Program-made: the position numbers and the translations under genes
Shown: in pieces, positions 18,122-27,188 of the stretch
Layout of the letters: the number at the start of each line of letters is the position of its first letter
Position numbering within the stretch: the stretch's first letter is position 1
The notes under the pieces: model-generated
Told to the model about the DNA's origin: nothing
Database searches by the model: none
Seen by the model: the letters and a program-made list of their open reading frames with translations, nothing else
NCBI RefSeq assembly: GCF_001556105.1
Contig: NZ_LSIF01000036.1
Coordinates: 22,778-86,777, forward strand
Source of the DNA: Pseudoxanthomonas mexicana
GTDB lineage: Bacteria > Pseudomonadota > Gammaproteobacteria > Xanthomonadales > Xanthomonadaceae
DNA: 64,000 nucleotides
Direction: 5' to 3'

Positions 18122-20296
18122 ATGAGCGAACAAAAATCCCTGCTGATCGAACTGGGCACCGAAGAGCTGCCGGTCAAGGCGCTGCCGGGCCTGGCGCAGG
18201 CCTTCTTCGACGGCGTGACCGTGGCGCTGGAGAAGCGCGGCATCGGTTTCGAGCGTGGCGACGCCAAGCCGCTCTACACGCCGCGCCGCCTCGCCGTGCT
18301 GCTGCCTGCCGTGGACGTGGAACAGCCGGAGCAGACGTCCGAAGTGCTGGGCCCGTACCTCAACATCGCGCTGGACGCGAACGGCGCGCCGACCAAGGCG
18401 CTGGAAGGCTTTGCCACGAAGTCCGGCATCGACTGGACGCAGCTGGAACGCACCACCGACGGCAAGGGCGAGCGTTTCGTCCATCGCGCGGTGAAGCCCG
18501 GCGCACAGACCGCCGACCTGCTGGCCGACATCGTGCGCGACGCGCTCGCCGGCATGCCGATCCCCAAGCCGATGCGCTGGGGCGACCACGACTACGCCTT
18601 CGCACGGCCGGTGCACTGGCTGGTGCTGCTGCTGGGCAAGGACGTGGTGCCGGCCGAGGTGCTGGGCGTGACGTCCGACCGCATGAGCCGCGGCCATCGC
18701 TTCGAGCACGACAAGCCGGTGTGGATCAACGACCCTGACGACTACGTCATCGCGCTGGAAGGCGCGAAGGTGCTGGTCGACCCCGACGCCCGCCGCGCGC
18801 GCATCGTGGCCGAGGTGCACAAGGCGGCCGAGCAGGCCGGCGGCAGCGCGCGCATCACCGACGACAACCTGGAGCAGGTGGTCTGCCTGACCGAGTGGCC
18901 GGCGGCGGTGCTGTGCAGTTTCGAAGCCGCCTTCCTGGCCGTGCCGCAGGAAGCGCTGATCGAGACGATGGAGATCAACCAGAAGTTCTTCCCGGTGCTC
19001 AGCGACGGCGGCAAGCTGACCGAGCACTTCATCGGCATCGCCAACATCGAATCGCAGAACGTCGGGGAAGTACGCAAGGGCTACGAGCGCGTGATCCGCC
19101 CGCGCTTCGCCGATGCGAAGTTCTTCTTCGACGAGGACCTGAAGCAGGGCCTCGCATCGATGGGCGACGGCCTGAAGACCGTCACTTACCAGGCCAAGCT
19201 GGGCAGCGTCGCCGACAAGGTCGCGCGCGTGGCCGCGCTGGCGGAAACCATCGCAACGCAGGTCGGTGCCGATCCCGCGCAGGCACGTCGTGCCGCGACA
19301 CTGGCGAAGAACGACCTGCAGTCGCGCATGGTCAACGAGTTCCCCGAACTGCAAGGCATCGCGGGCCGCCACTACGCGCTTGCCGCCGGCGAGCCGAAAG
19401 AGATCGCGCTGGCCATCGACGAGGCCTACCAGCCGCGTTTCGCCGGCGACGACATCGCGCTGTCGCCACTGGGCAAGGTGCTCGCCATCGCCGAGCGCCT
19501 GGACACGCTGGCCGGCGGTTTCGCCGCGGGCCTGAAGCCGACCGGCAACAAGGACCCGTTCGCGCTGCGGCGTAATGCGCTGGGCTTGGCGCGGACGGTG
19601 ATCGAGAGCGGGTTCAACCTAGATTTGAATGAGTTGATCCGCTTTGCTTCAGGCAAGGTCCTTGAGCAAATCATGGCGATGCGCGAATCTGACCGAGCAG
19701 CAGCAAAAGCCCACGCTGAAAGCAAAGGCGTGCCCATCAATGAGGTTGTTTGGGCACAGCTCGCGTCCTTGAGTGAGGTCGGCTATGAGGAAATTTATCC
19801 CTTCATCCTCGACCGCCTGCGCGGCTACTACGCCGACAAGGGCGTGCCCGCCGCGCACTTCACCACGGTGGCGGAACTGAAGCCGGCCTCGCTGTACGAC
19901 TTCGACACGCGCCTGGATGCGATCGGTACCTTCGCCACGCTGCCGGAGGCCGAGGCGCTGGCCGCGGCCAACAAGCGCATCGGCAACATCCTGAAGAAGG
20001 CCGACATCGCCATCCCGCACGTGATCGACCGTGCGCTGCTGACCGATCCGGCCGAAAGCGCACTGGCCGAAGCGGTGGAAGCCGTGCTCGGCGAGACCGA
20101 CGAAGCGCTGCATCACCATGACTACGTCACCGTGCTGAACCACCTCGCCCGCCTGCGCCCGCAGGTCGATGCGTTCTTCGACGGCGTGATGGTCAACGCG
20201 GACGATCAGGCGGTGCGCGCCAACCGCCTGGCCCTGCTCAAGCGCCTGGCCGACCGCTTCCGCGCGGTGGCGGCGATCGAGCATCTGTCGAGCTGA
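18122..20296 (+). CDS. glyS: glycine--tRNA ligase beta subunit
   Basis: 724 residues (726 from an ATG six bases upstream). The beta subunit binds tRNA-Gly. [25 protein letters not shown] and the [19 protein letters not shown] block are diagnostic. It is longer than the 689-residue E. coli protein. The extra length and a clear shift to AT-richer codons (TTG, TTT, AAA, GTT) coincide at about 19618-19805, encoding a helical stretch starting [14 protein letters not shown] and ending near [11 protein letters not shown]. The reading frame stays open and the normal family sequence ([11 protein letters not shown]) resumes after it. Confidence 0.95.
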   Translation: MSEQKSLLIELGTEELPVKALPGLAQAFFDGVTVALEKRGIGFERGDAKPLYTPRRLAVLLPAVDVEQPEQTSEVLGPYLNIALDANGAPTKALEGFATKSGIDWTQLERTTDGKGERFVHRAVKPGAQTADLLADIVRDALAGMPIPKPMRWGDHDYAFARPVHWLVLLLGKDVVPAEVLGVTSDRMSRGHRFEHDKPVWINDPDDYVIALEGAKVLVDPDARRARIVAEVHKAAEQAGGSARITDDNLEQVVCLTEWPAAVLCSFEAAFLAVPQEALIETMEINQKFFPVLSDGGKLTEHFIGIANIESQNVGEVRKGYERVIRPRFADAKFFFDEDLKQGLASMGDGLKTVTYQAKLGSVADKVARVAALAETIATQVGADPAQARRAATLAKNDLQSRMVNEFPELQGIAGRHYALAAGEPKEIALAIDEAYQPRFAGDDIALSPLGKVLAIAERLDTLAGGFAAGLKPTGNKDPFALRRNALGLARTVIESGFNLDLNELIRFASGKVLEQIMAMRESDRAAAKAHAESKGVPINEVVWAQLASLSEVGYEEIYPFILDRLRGYYADKGVPAAHFTTVAELKPASLYDFDTRLDAIGTFATLPEAEALAAANKRIGNILKKADIAIPHVIDRALLTDPAESALAEAVEAVLGETDEALHHHDYVTVLNHLARLRPQVDAFFDGVMVNADDQAVRANRLALLKRLADRFRAVAAIEHLSS

Positions 20297-20430
20297 GTTG
20301 GGTTCCCTTCTCCCCGCACGCGGGGCGAGGGCGTATTCCGCATGCGGTGACCGACGGGTCGCGTGAACCGCGAGCTGAAATACGCGCCCACCCTTCACCC
20401 CGCTTAACCCGCACCGGGTATCCTTCGCGC

Positions 20431-22215
20431 ATGCGTCGAATCCCCCGCTTCGCCACCGCCCTGTACCTGTTTGTCGCCACCGCGCCCGCGTGGGCGGCGA
20501 CCACAGTGGAGAAGGTGGAGGTCGTAGGGCTTGATGACGAGTTGATGGTCGAGAACATCAACGCCGCGCTGTCGCTGAACGACTCGCTCGGCAAGCGATT
20601 GGGTGAATCGCGGCTGGAATACCTGCTTGGCGAAGCAGTTGCCGAGACGCGCGAAGCGCTGGAACCCTTCGGCTACTACTCGCCTACCGTCACCCTCGGC
20701 GCGCCCCGTACCGAAGGCGCGGACAATGAAACGCTGACGGTGACGGTGCGGGTGGCGCTTGGCGAACCGGTGCGCGTGCGCCAGCGCGACCTCTCCATCG
20801 ACGGCGAAGGCGGCGACGACCGCTACCTGAAGGAAGACCTGGCGTCGTTCGCACCAAAGGTCGGCGACGTCTTCGATCACACCACATACGAAGCGAGCAA
20901 GCTGGCCATCGTGCGGCGCCTGGCCGATCGCGGCTACTTCGATGCCGACTTCACCCACCGCCGCGTCGAGGTCACGCGCGCCGACCACGCCGCCGACATC
21001 GCACTGGGCTGGGTCAGCGGCATCCGCTACGACATGGGCGTCACCACCTTCCACCAGGACAAGTTCAACCCGGGCCTGCTGGAGAAGCTGGTGTACTGGG
21101 AAGAAGGCAGCTACTTCCACCAGGGCAAGCTGGACCGTCTGCGCGAATCGCTGGTGGGCCTGGACTATTTTTCCAGCATCGACATCCAGGCCAATCCGGA
21201 CAAGGCCGAGGACGGCCGCGTGCCGATCGACGTGAAGCTGGAACTGGCCAAGCGCGACATCTACACCGCCGGCCTCAGCTACGGCACCCAGAGCGGCCCC
21301 GGCATCCGTCTGGGGCTGGACCGCCGCTACGTCAACTCGCGCGGACACAAGCTGTCCACGTTCCTGGACTACGCGCAGAAGCGCAAGACGCTGCTGACGC
21401 AGTACCGCATTCCCGCGTTCAAGTGGCTGGACGGCTGGTACACCCTCGGCGTGCAGGCCAGCGACGAGCAGACCGACTACATCGACCTGCGCCATGTCGA
21501 GTTGACCGGCAGCCGCAGTGGCCAGGTCAGCGAGGACTGGACCGCCATCGCCTCGATCCATTCGCTGCGCGAGCGCTGGCGCTACGTCGAGAACGATCCG
21601 CTCACGGGCCTGCCGGATACCACCGTGCAGTACGCCACCTTCAGCTATCCCTCGCTGCGCGCGGACTACACCAACACGCCCATCGGCTCGAACCGTCCCG
21701 ACCAGCTGGCCGGTTCCATCCTGCTGCGCGGTGGCCTGGACGGTGCGGGATCGGACGCCAACTTCCTGCAGTTCCACATGCGCGCGCGCTGGTCGCAGCG
21801 CTACAAGACCAACAGCTCGCTGATCGTGCGCGGCGAGTACGGCCACACGTTCACCAGCTCGCTGGTGGCGATGCCGCCGTCGCTGCGCTTCTTCGCCGGC
21901 GGCGACCGCAGCATCCGCGGCTATGCGTGGCGCGAAGTCGGTCCGCGCCGCGGCGACTACGCGCTCGGCGCGAAGAACGTGCTGACCAGCAGCGTCGAGT
22001 ACGAGTTCTATCCGAAGGGCGGCCCGTACGGCGGCGCGGTGTTCGTCGACACCGGCAGCGCCTTCGATGGCACGCGCCCCGATCTCAGCACCGGCATCGG
22101 CGTCGGCTTGCGCTGGCGCTCGCCGGTGGGACCGGTGCGGCTGGACGTGGCGCACGGCCTGAACGATCCGGATTCCAGCTTCCAGATCTACCTGAACATC
22201 GGGACGGATCTGTGA
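20431..22215 (+). CDS. tamA: autotransporter assembly outer-membrane protein TamA (Omp85 family)
   Basis: 594 residues. A signal peptide (FATALYLFVATAPAWA) is followed by three POTRA-like repeats to about residue 270 and a C-terminal 16-strand barrel of the BamA/TamA type, with RFFAGGDRSIRGYAWREVGP as the conserved L6-loop region. TamA works with TamB to insert some beta-barrel proteins and move lipids across the envelope. The stop overlaps the GTG start of tamB, so the two are translationally coupled. Confidence 0.92.
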   Translation: MRRIPRFATALYLFVATAPAWAATTVEKVEVVGLDDELMVENINAALSLNDSLGKRLGESRLEYLLGEAVAETREALEPFGYYSPTVTLGAPRTEGADNETLTVTVRVALGEPVRVRQRDLSIDGEGGDDRYLKEDLASFAPKVGDVFDHTTYEASKLAIVRRLADRGYFDADFTHRRVEVTRADHAADIALGWVSGIRYDMGVTTFHQDKFNPGLLEKLVYWEEGSYFHQGKLDRLRESLVGLDYFSSIDIQANPDKAEDGRVPIDVKLELAKRDIYTAGLSYGTQSGPGIRLGLDRRYVNSRGHKLSTFLDYAQKRKTLLTQYRIPAFKWLDGWYTLGVQASDEQTDYIDLRHVELTGSRSGQVSEDWTAIASIHSLRERWRYVENDPLTGLPDTTVQYATFSYPSLRADYTNTPIGSNRPDQLAGSILLRGGLDGAGSDANFLQFHMRARWSQRYKTNSSLIVRGEYGHTFTSSLVAMPPSLRFFAGGDRSIRGYAWREVGPRRGDYALGAKNVLTSSVEYEFYPKGGPYGGAVFVDTGSAFDGTRPDLSTGIGVGLRWRSPVGPVRLDVAHGLNDPDSSFQIYLNIGTDL

Positions 22216-25200
22216 GGAAGCACAAGCTCCCCGACAACCTCACGCCCGAAGAGCGCGACGCGCGCATCGCCGAACTGCGCGCCCGCCGCAAGGCACGCAT
22301 GCGCACGCTGGCGATCCGCAGCGCCATCGGCACCGGCGTGCTCACCGTGCTGTTGTGCATCGGCCTGTACTGGCTGCTGCAGACCGTCGCGGGTCGCGAT
22401 GTGCTGCTGGCGCAGATCAAGGCGCGCCTGCCGGCGGACGCCTCGTTGAACTACCGAGAGGCCGAAGGCCCCATCGCCGGCCCGCTGACGCTGCGCGGCG
22501 TGGACTTCCGCTGGGACAAGATCCGCTTCACCGCCGACGAGGTGTACCTGGAGCCGGACCTGCGACCCCTGCTCGGCAAACGCCTGCGCCTGGATGTGCT
22601 GAAACTGCGCGGCGCGATGCTGGACGTGCCGGAAAGCGACGAGCCCTTCGCGTTGCCGCAGTGGCCCGACCTGCTGCCGCAGATCGAGATGCCGCTGGCG
22701 ATCCAGGCCGATGCACTGGAGATCGACCGCTTCCTGGTCCGGCAGGGCGGCCAGCCGGTCATCGACATCACGCGCGCCACCGGCGGCATCGACATCGGCA
22801 ACGGCTACGTGATCGCCGAGACGCTGGCCATCGCCAGCGACCGTGGCGCCTTCGGCGTGCACGGCCGCTATGCGCCGCGCGACGGCTATGCCACCGACCT
22901 CACCGCCACCGGCGTGTTTCCCGCGACGCTTGGCCGCACGCCCGCGCGCATCGGCCTGGTGGCGCGCGGCAACCGTGCCCGCATGAACGTCGGCGTATCC
23001 GGTGCCGCCCCCGCGCCGCTGCGCGCCACCCTCACGCTGCGCGGCGAAACGAAACCGACCTGGAACTTCGCCGCGAAGACCGAAGCGCTGGACCTGTCGC
23101 TGCTGGGCGTGATGGACGACAGCACGCCGGTCTCGTTCGACCTCGTCGCCAAAGGTGCGGGCGGTGCCGCCGACCTGCAGGGCAAGGTGCAGCAGGGCGA
23201 TATCGCCGTGGTCATCGAGCCCTCGCATGCGCGCATCGACGGTGAAGTGCTGACCGTGGAACCGTTGGCGATCCGCGCGTTCGATGGCTATGCCTCGCTG
23301 CGCGGCCGCGCCGACTTCACCGTGCCGGAGAACCCCGAGTTCCGTTTCGCCGTCAACGCGCGCGGACTGCGCTGGGGCACCGAAGCGGACAGTATGATCG
23401 GCGCCGAAGGCGATTTCGGCCTCGCCGGCAAACTGGAAGCGTGGGCGGCCATCGGCAAGGCCACGCTGACGCGCGGCGACGACAGCGCACTGCTCGAATT
23501 CAACGGCAGCGGCAATGCCGAGCGCGCGCAGTTGCAGACACTGCGCGCCACCATGCCGACCGGCACGCTGGACGCCACCGGCACCGTCGGTTGGTCGCCC
23601 GTGCTGGACTGGGATGTCACCGCCACGCTCGCAGGCTTCGATCCCGGTTACTTCGCGGCGGGCTGGAACGGCAATGTATCCGGCCAACTCGCGTCGAAGG
23701 GCAAGCAGCGCGAAGACGGCCTGTTCCAGGGCACGCTGGACGTACCGAAGCTTGCCGGCCGCCTGCGCGACCGGCCGCTGGACGCACGCGGCACGTTCGC
23801 GCTGGACGGCGACAACGGCGAAGGCGACCTTGCGTTGTCGCTGGGCGGCAGCCGCGTCACCGCGAAGGGCAAGGTCGGCGACACGCTGGACGTCGACGCC
23901 ACGTTCCGCCCGTTCAACCTGGCCGACCTGCTGCCCGATGCAAGCGGCACGCTCGCCGGCACGCTCAGCCTGACCGGCGCGCGCACCGCGCCGAACATCG
24001 ATGCGGATCTCGGCGGCGAGAACCTGCGCTGGAACGACTGGAGCGCTGGCGCGATCAGTCTGCGCGGTCGACTGCCGTGGCGCAGCGGCAGCGGCGAACT
24101 GGTGATGCAGGGCAGCGCCATCGGCGTGGGCACCGTGCTGGACACCGTCAGCCTCACGGCGCGTGGCGCGGTGGAGGACCTGCGCGTCGACGGCGATGCA
24201 CGCAATGCGATGGGCGCGGTGGCGTTGTCGGGCAGCGCGCAGAAGCGCGGCGCCAACTGGCAGGGCACGCTGGATGCGCTGCGCATCGCGCCGTCGAAGG
24301 GCAACCCGTGGACGTTGCGGCAGCCGGCGCGTTACGCGCAGAACGGCGCCAACTGGACGCTGTCGGAAAGCTGCCTGGGCTCGGACATCGGCGGCGCGCT
24401 GTGCGCCAGCGCCAACTGGCCGCGGCAAGGCCTGGACGTCCGCGGCGAAGCGCTGTCGCTCGCCCTGGTGCAACCGTGGCTGCCACCCAGCGATGGGCGC
24501 CCGCTGACGCTGCGTGGCGAGTTCACGCTGGACGCCACGCTGCGCCCCGCCAGCAATGCATGGCAGGGCGAAGTTCACCTGGCCTCGCTCGATGGTGGCC
24601 TGAAGATGGGCGCCACGGCCCACGGCGAAATCATCCGCTACGACAACTTCACCCTCGACGTCGACTTCACGCCACAGCGCATCCAGGGCCGCCTCGGCAC
24701 CGGCTTCAAGGGCGATGGCTATGTCGACGCCACCTTCAACACCGGCTGGGATGCGTTCGCGCCGTTGAAGGGCGACCTGTACTTCAACAACTCGCGCCTG
24801 TTCTGGCTGGAACTGTTCTCGCCGGACCTCGTGCGTCCGCAAGGCAAGCTGGCCGGCCACATCGGTGTCGCCGGCACACGCGGCCGTCCGCTGCTGAGCG
24901 GCGAAGCCACACTGGCCGAATTCACCGGCGAACTGCCCGCGCTCGGCGTGTCGCTGGCCGACGGCAGCGCGGAGCTGGTCGCGTTGTCCGATGGCAGCGC
25001 GCGCATCAATGGCAGCATGAAGACCGTCTCGTCGACCGGTGGCACCGGCGCCGGTGGCGTGCTCAACGTGGCCGGCACGCTGGGCTGGAACAACGACACC
25101 ACGCCGCTGCAGTTCCAGGTGCGCGGCGACAACGTGCTGGTCGCCGACACCACCGACCTGCGCGCGGTCGCATCGCCGAACGTCCAGGTGGGCTTCGCCG

Positions 25201-26045
25201 ACAACACCATCCAGGTCCGCGGCGAGGTCGGCATTCCGTCTGCCACGATCGACGTGGAGAAACTGGACGATGGCGTGTCCGCATCGGAAGACGTGGTGAT
25301 CCTCGATCCCGTCGATCCCGAACGCGCGCCCAGTTCGCGGCTGGACCTGGACCTCGCGCTCAAGGTCGGAGACCAGGTCAACCTGAAGGGCTACGGTCTG
25401 GAAGGCACACTGGCCGGCACGCTGCGCGTGCGCTCGCAACCCGGCCGCGAAATGCTGGGCACGGGTCGCCTCGACGTCGACGGGCGCTACGAGGCTTACG
25501 GGCAGAAGCTGCGCATCACCCGCGGCGAGCTGACCTGGAGCAACAACGCCGTTTCCGATCCGCGCATCAACATCCGCGCCGAGCGCGAGGTGGTCAGTGC
25601 CGGCGTCACCGCCGGCATCGACGTCACGGGGCGCGCCAGCCAGCCGCGCGCGCGCGTCTGGTCGAATCCGTCGATGGCCGAATCCGAAGCCCTCGCCTAC
25701 CTCGTGCTGGGCCGCGCGCTCAACACCGCCAGCAGCGACGAAAGCCAGCGCATCAACGCGGCTTCCTCGGCCCTCGGCGCAGGCGCCGGCCTGCTCGCAT
25801 CCCAGCTTGGCGCGAAGATCGGCCTGGACGATGCCGGCGTACTGGAATCGCGCACGCTGGGAGGCTCGGTGTTCGGCGTGGGCAAGTACCTGTCGCCGAA
25901 GCTGTACGTCAGCTACGGCGTGTCGATGGTCGGTTCCGGCTCCGCGGTCACGCTGAAGTACCTGCTGCGCAAGGGCTTCGACGTGGAAGTGGAGTCCAGC
26001 ACCATCGAGACGCGCGGCTCGGTCAACTGGCGCAAGGAAAAGTAG
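22212..26045 (+). CDS. tamB: translocation and assembly module protein TamB (AsmA-like/DUF490)
   Basis: 1277 residues from a GTG that overlaps the tamA stop. A basic N-terminus precedes one membrane anchor at about residues 38-60. The bulk is repeating beta-strands forming the long periplasmic groove. The C-terminal DUF490 part shows TRGELTWSNNAVSDPRINIRA and MAESEALAYLVLGRALN. TamB spans the periplasm to TamA. The frame is open far upstream of the GTG but that part is a shadow of tamA; the 1446-residue minus-strand frame is a shadow of this gene. Confidence 0.93.
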   Translation: MRKHKLPDNLTPEERDARIAELRARRKARMRTLAIRSAIGTGVLTVLLCIGLYWLLQTVAGRDVLLAQIKARLPADASLNYREAEGPIAGPLTLRGVDFRWDKIRFTADEVYLEPDLRPLLGKRLRLDVLKLRGAMLDVPESDEPFALPQWPDLLPQIEMPLAIQADALEIDRFLVRQGGQPVIDITRATGGIDIGNGYVIAETLAIASDRGAFGVHGRYAPRDGYATDLTATGVFPATLGRTPARIGLVARGNRARMNVGVSGAAPAPLRATLTLRGETKPTWNFAAKTEALDLSLLGVMDDSTPVSFDLVAKGAGGAADLQGKVQQGDIAVVIEPSHARIDGEVLTVEPLAIRAFDGYASLRGRADFTVPENPEFRFAVNARGLRWGTEADSMIGAEGDFGLAGKLEAWAAIGKATLTRGDDSALLEFNGSGNAERAQLQTLRATMPTGTLDATGTVGWSPVLDWDVTATLAGFDPGYFAAGWNGNVSGQLASKGKQREDGLFQGTLDVPKLAGRLRDRPLDARGTFALDGDNGEGDLALSLGGSRVTAKGKVGDTLDVDATFRPFNLADLLPDASGTLAGTLSLTGARTAPNIDADLGGENLRWNDWSAGAISLRGRLPWRSGSGELVMQGSAIGVGTVLDTVSLTARGAVEDLRVDGDARNAMGAVALSGSAQKRGANWQGTLDALRIAPSKGNPWTLRQPARYAQNGANWTLSESCLGSDIGGALCASANWPRQGLDVRGEALSLALVQPWLPPSDGRPLTLRGEFTLDATLRPASNAWQGEVHLASLDGGLKMGATAHGEIIRYDNFTLDVDFTPQRIQGRLGTGFKGDGYVDATFNTGWDAFAPLKGDLYFNNSRLFWLELFSPDLVRPQGKLAGHIGVAGTRGRPLLSGEATLAEFTGELPALGVSLADGSAELVALSDGSARINGSMKTVSSTGGTGAGGVLNVAGTLGWNNDTTPLQFQVRGDNVLVADTTDLRAVASPNVQVGFADNTIQVRGEVGIPSATIDVEKLDDGVSASEDVVILDPVDPERAPSSRLDLDLALKVGDQVNLKGYGLEGTLAGTLRVRSQPGREMLGTGRLDVDGRYEAYGQKLRITRGELTWSNNAVSDPRINIRAEREVVSAGVTAGIDVTGRASQPRARVWSNPSMAESEALAYLVLGRALNTASSDESQRINAASSALGAGAGLLASQLGAKIGLDDAGVLESRTLGGSVFGVGKYLSPKLYVSYGVSMVGSGSAVTLKYLLRKGFDVEVESSTIETRGSVNWRKEK

Positions 26046-26047
26046 GC

Positions 26048-27106
26048 GTGCCGCCGTCGCTGACGGCACGCCGCCTGCCGGCCCAGGGCATCTGCACCCC
26101 TGTCGCGACTGCACCTGCGGACGCCGTGCGACACCTGGCCGCGATGCAGGCGCAGGACTACCACGCCGCGCTGTGGGCGGTCGGTCTGCGCACGGAAGAC
26201 GCGACACGGGAGCAGGTCGAAGATGCCATCGCGCGCGGCGAGATCGTGCGCACCTGGCCGATGCGGGGCACGCTGCACCTGCTGGCCCGCGACGACGTGC
26301 GCTGGATGGTGGCGCTGCTGGCGCCGCGGGTGCAGGCCGCGAACGCAGCACGCATCGCACGCGACTTCGGCTTCGACGCGCCCACGCTGGCGCACGGTCG
26401 CCACGTGATCGAACAGGCGCTGGCGGGCGGTGCGCCGATGTCGCGCACGGCGCTGTACGCGCGAATGGAGGCGGCAGGCATCGCCAGCAACGGACAGCGC
26501 GGCCTGCACCTGCTGAACTGGCTGGCACACGAGAGCGTGATCTGCCAGGGCCCGAGGCATGGCAAGCAACCGACGTTCGTGCTGCTCGATGCGTGGATAC
26601 CGGCCGCTTCGTCGCTCATGCGCGACGAGGCGCTGCATCGGCTGGCGCTGCGGTACCTGCAAGGCCATGGACCCGCGACGGTCGACGATCTCGCCTGGTG
26701 GTCCGGACTGACGCGGAAGGACGCACGGCAGGCGTTGCAGTCGGCGGCGTCCACGCTCGAGCAGGACACGCACGACGGCGTCACCTGGTGGTGGCGCCCC
26801 GATGCGCCCGCGGCTTCGCGCTCGCGCGCCGTGCACCTGCTGCCCGCGTTCGACGAATACCTGATCGGTTACCGCGACCGCACGCCGGTGTTGGACGCGG
26901 CGCAGACGCGACGCATATTCAGCGTCAACGGCCTCGTGGCCGCCACGGTGATCATCGAGGGACGTGTGGCGGCTGCATGGAAGCGCGGGGCCGCGGGTGG
27001 CGACGAGGTCGTGCTCGATCCGCTGCGCGCGCTGGACGACGTCGAACACGCCGGCATCCGCCATGCGGCGCAGCGTTGGCGGCGCTTCCTCGGCGACGCG
27101 GACTGA
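26048..27106 (+). CDS. winged-helix HTH_42 (AlkZ/YcaQ-like) protein
   Basis: 352 residues from a GTG two bases after the tamB stop, in the same frame. The segments AAMQAQDYHAALWAVGLR (with the QAQ motif), TWPMRGTLHLLARDD and LLPAFDEYLIGYRDR are the landmarks of the HTH_42 family that includes the DNA glycosylases AlkZ and YcaQ. In AlkZ the first Q-x-Q motif is catalytic, so a DNA-repair glycosylase is plausible but not proven here. Its tight spacing suggests transcription with tamAB. Confidence 0.82.
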   Translation: MPPSLTARRLPAQGICTPVATAPADAVRHLAAMQAQDYHAALWAVGLRTEDATREQVEDAIARGEIVRTWPMRGTLHLLARDDVRWMVALLAPRVQAANAARIARDFGFDAPTLAHGRHVIEQALAGGAPMSRTALYARMEAAGIASNGQRGLHLLNWLAHESVICQGPRHGKQPTFVLLDAWIPAASSLMRDEALHRLALRYLQGHGPATVDDLAWWSGLTRKDARQALQSAASTLEQDTHDGVTWWWRPDAPAASRSRAVHLLPAFDEYLIGYRDRTPVLDAAQTRRIFSVNGLVAATVIIEGRVAAAWKRGAAGGDEVVLDPLRALDDVEHAGIRHAAQRWRRFLGDAD

Positions 27107-27188
27107 CCACGCGACACAGGCCGTCATTGCCGCACCGCGGCAGGCCCGATATCGTCACCGTCTTCCTTGTTCCCGCTGGATGCCGACC

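Noticed and set aside
22188-26528. 1446-residue minus-strand open frame
   Set aside because: It is antisense to tamB and has no recognisable domain; tamB has a clear start overlap with tamA and family motifs.
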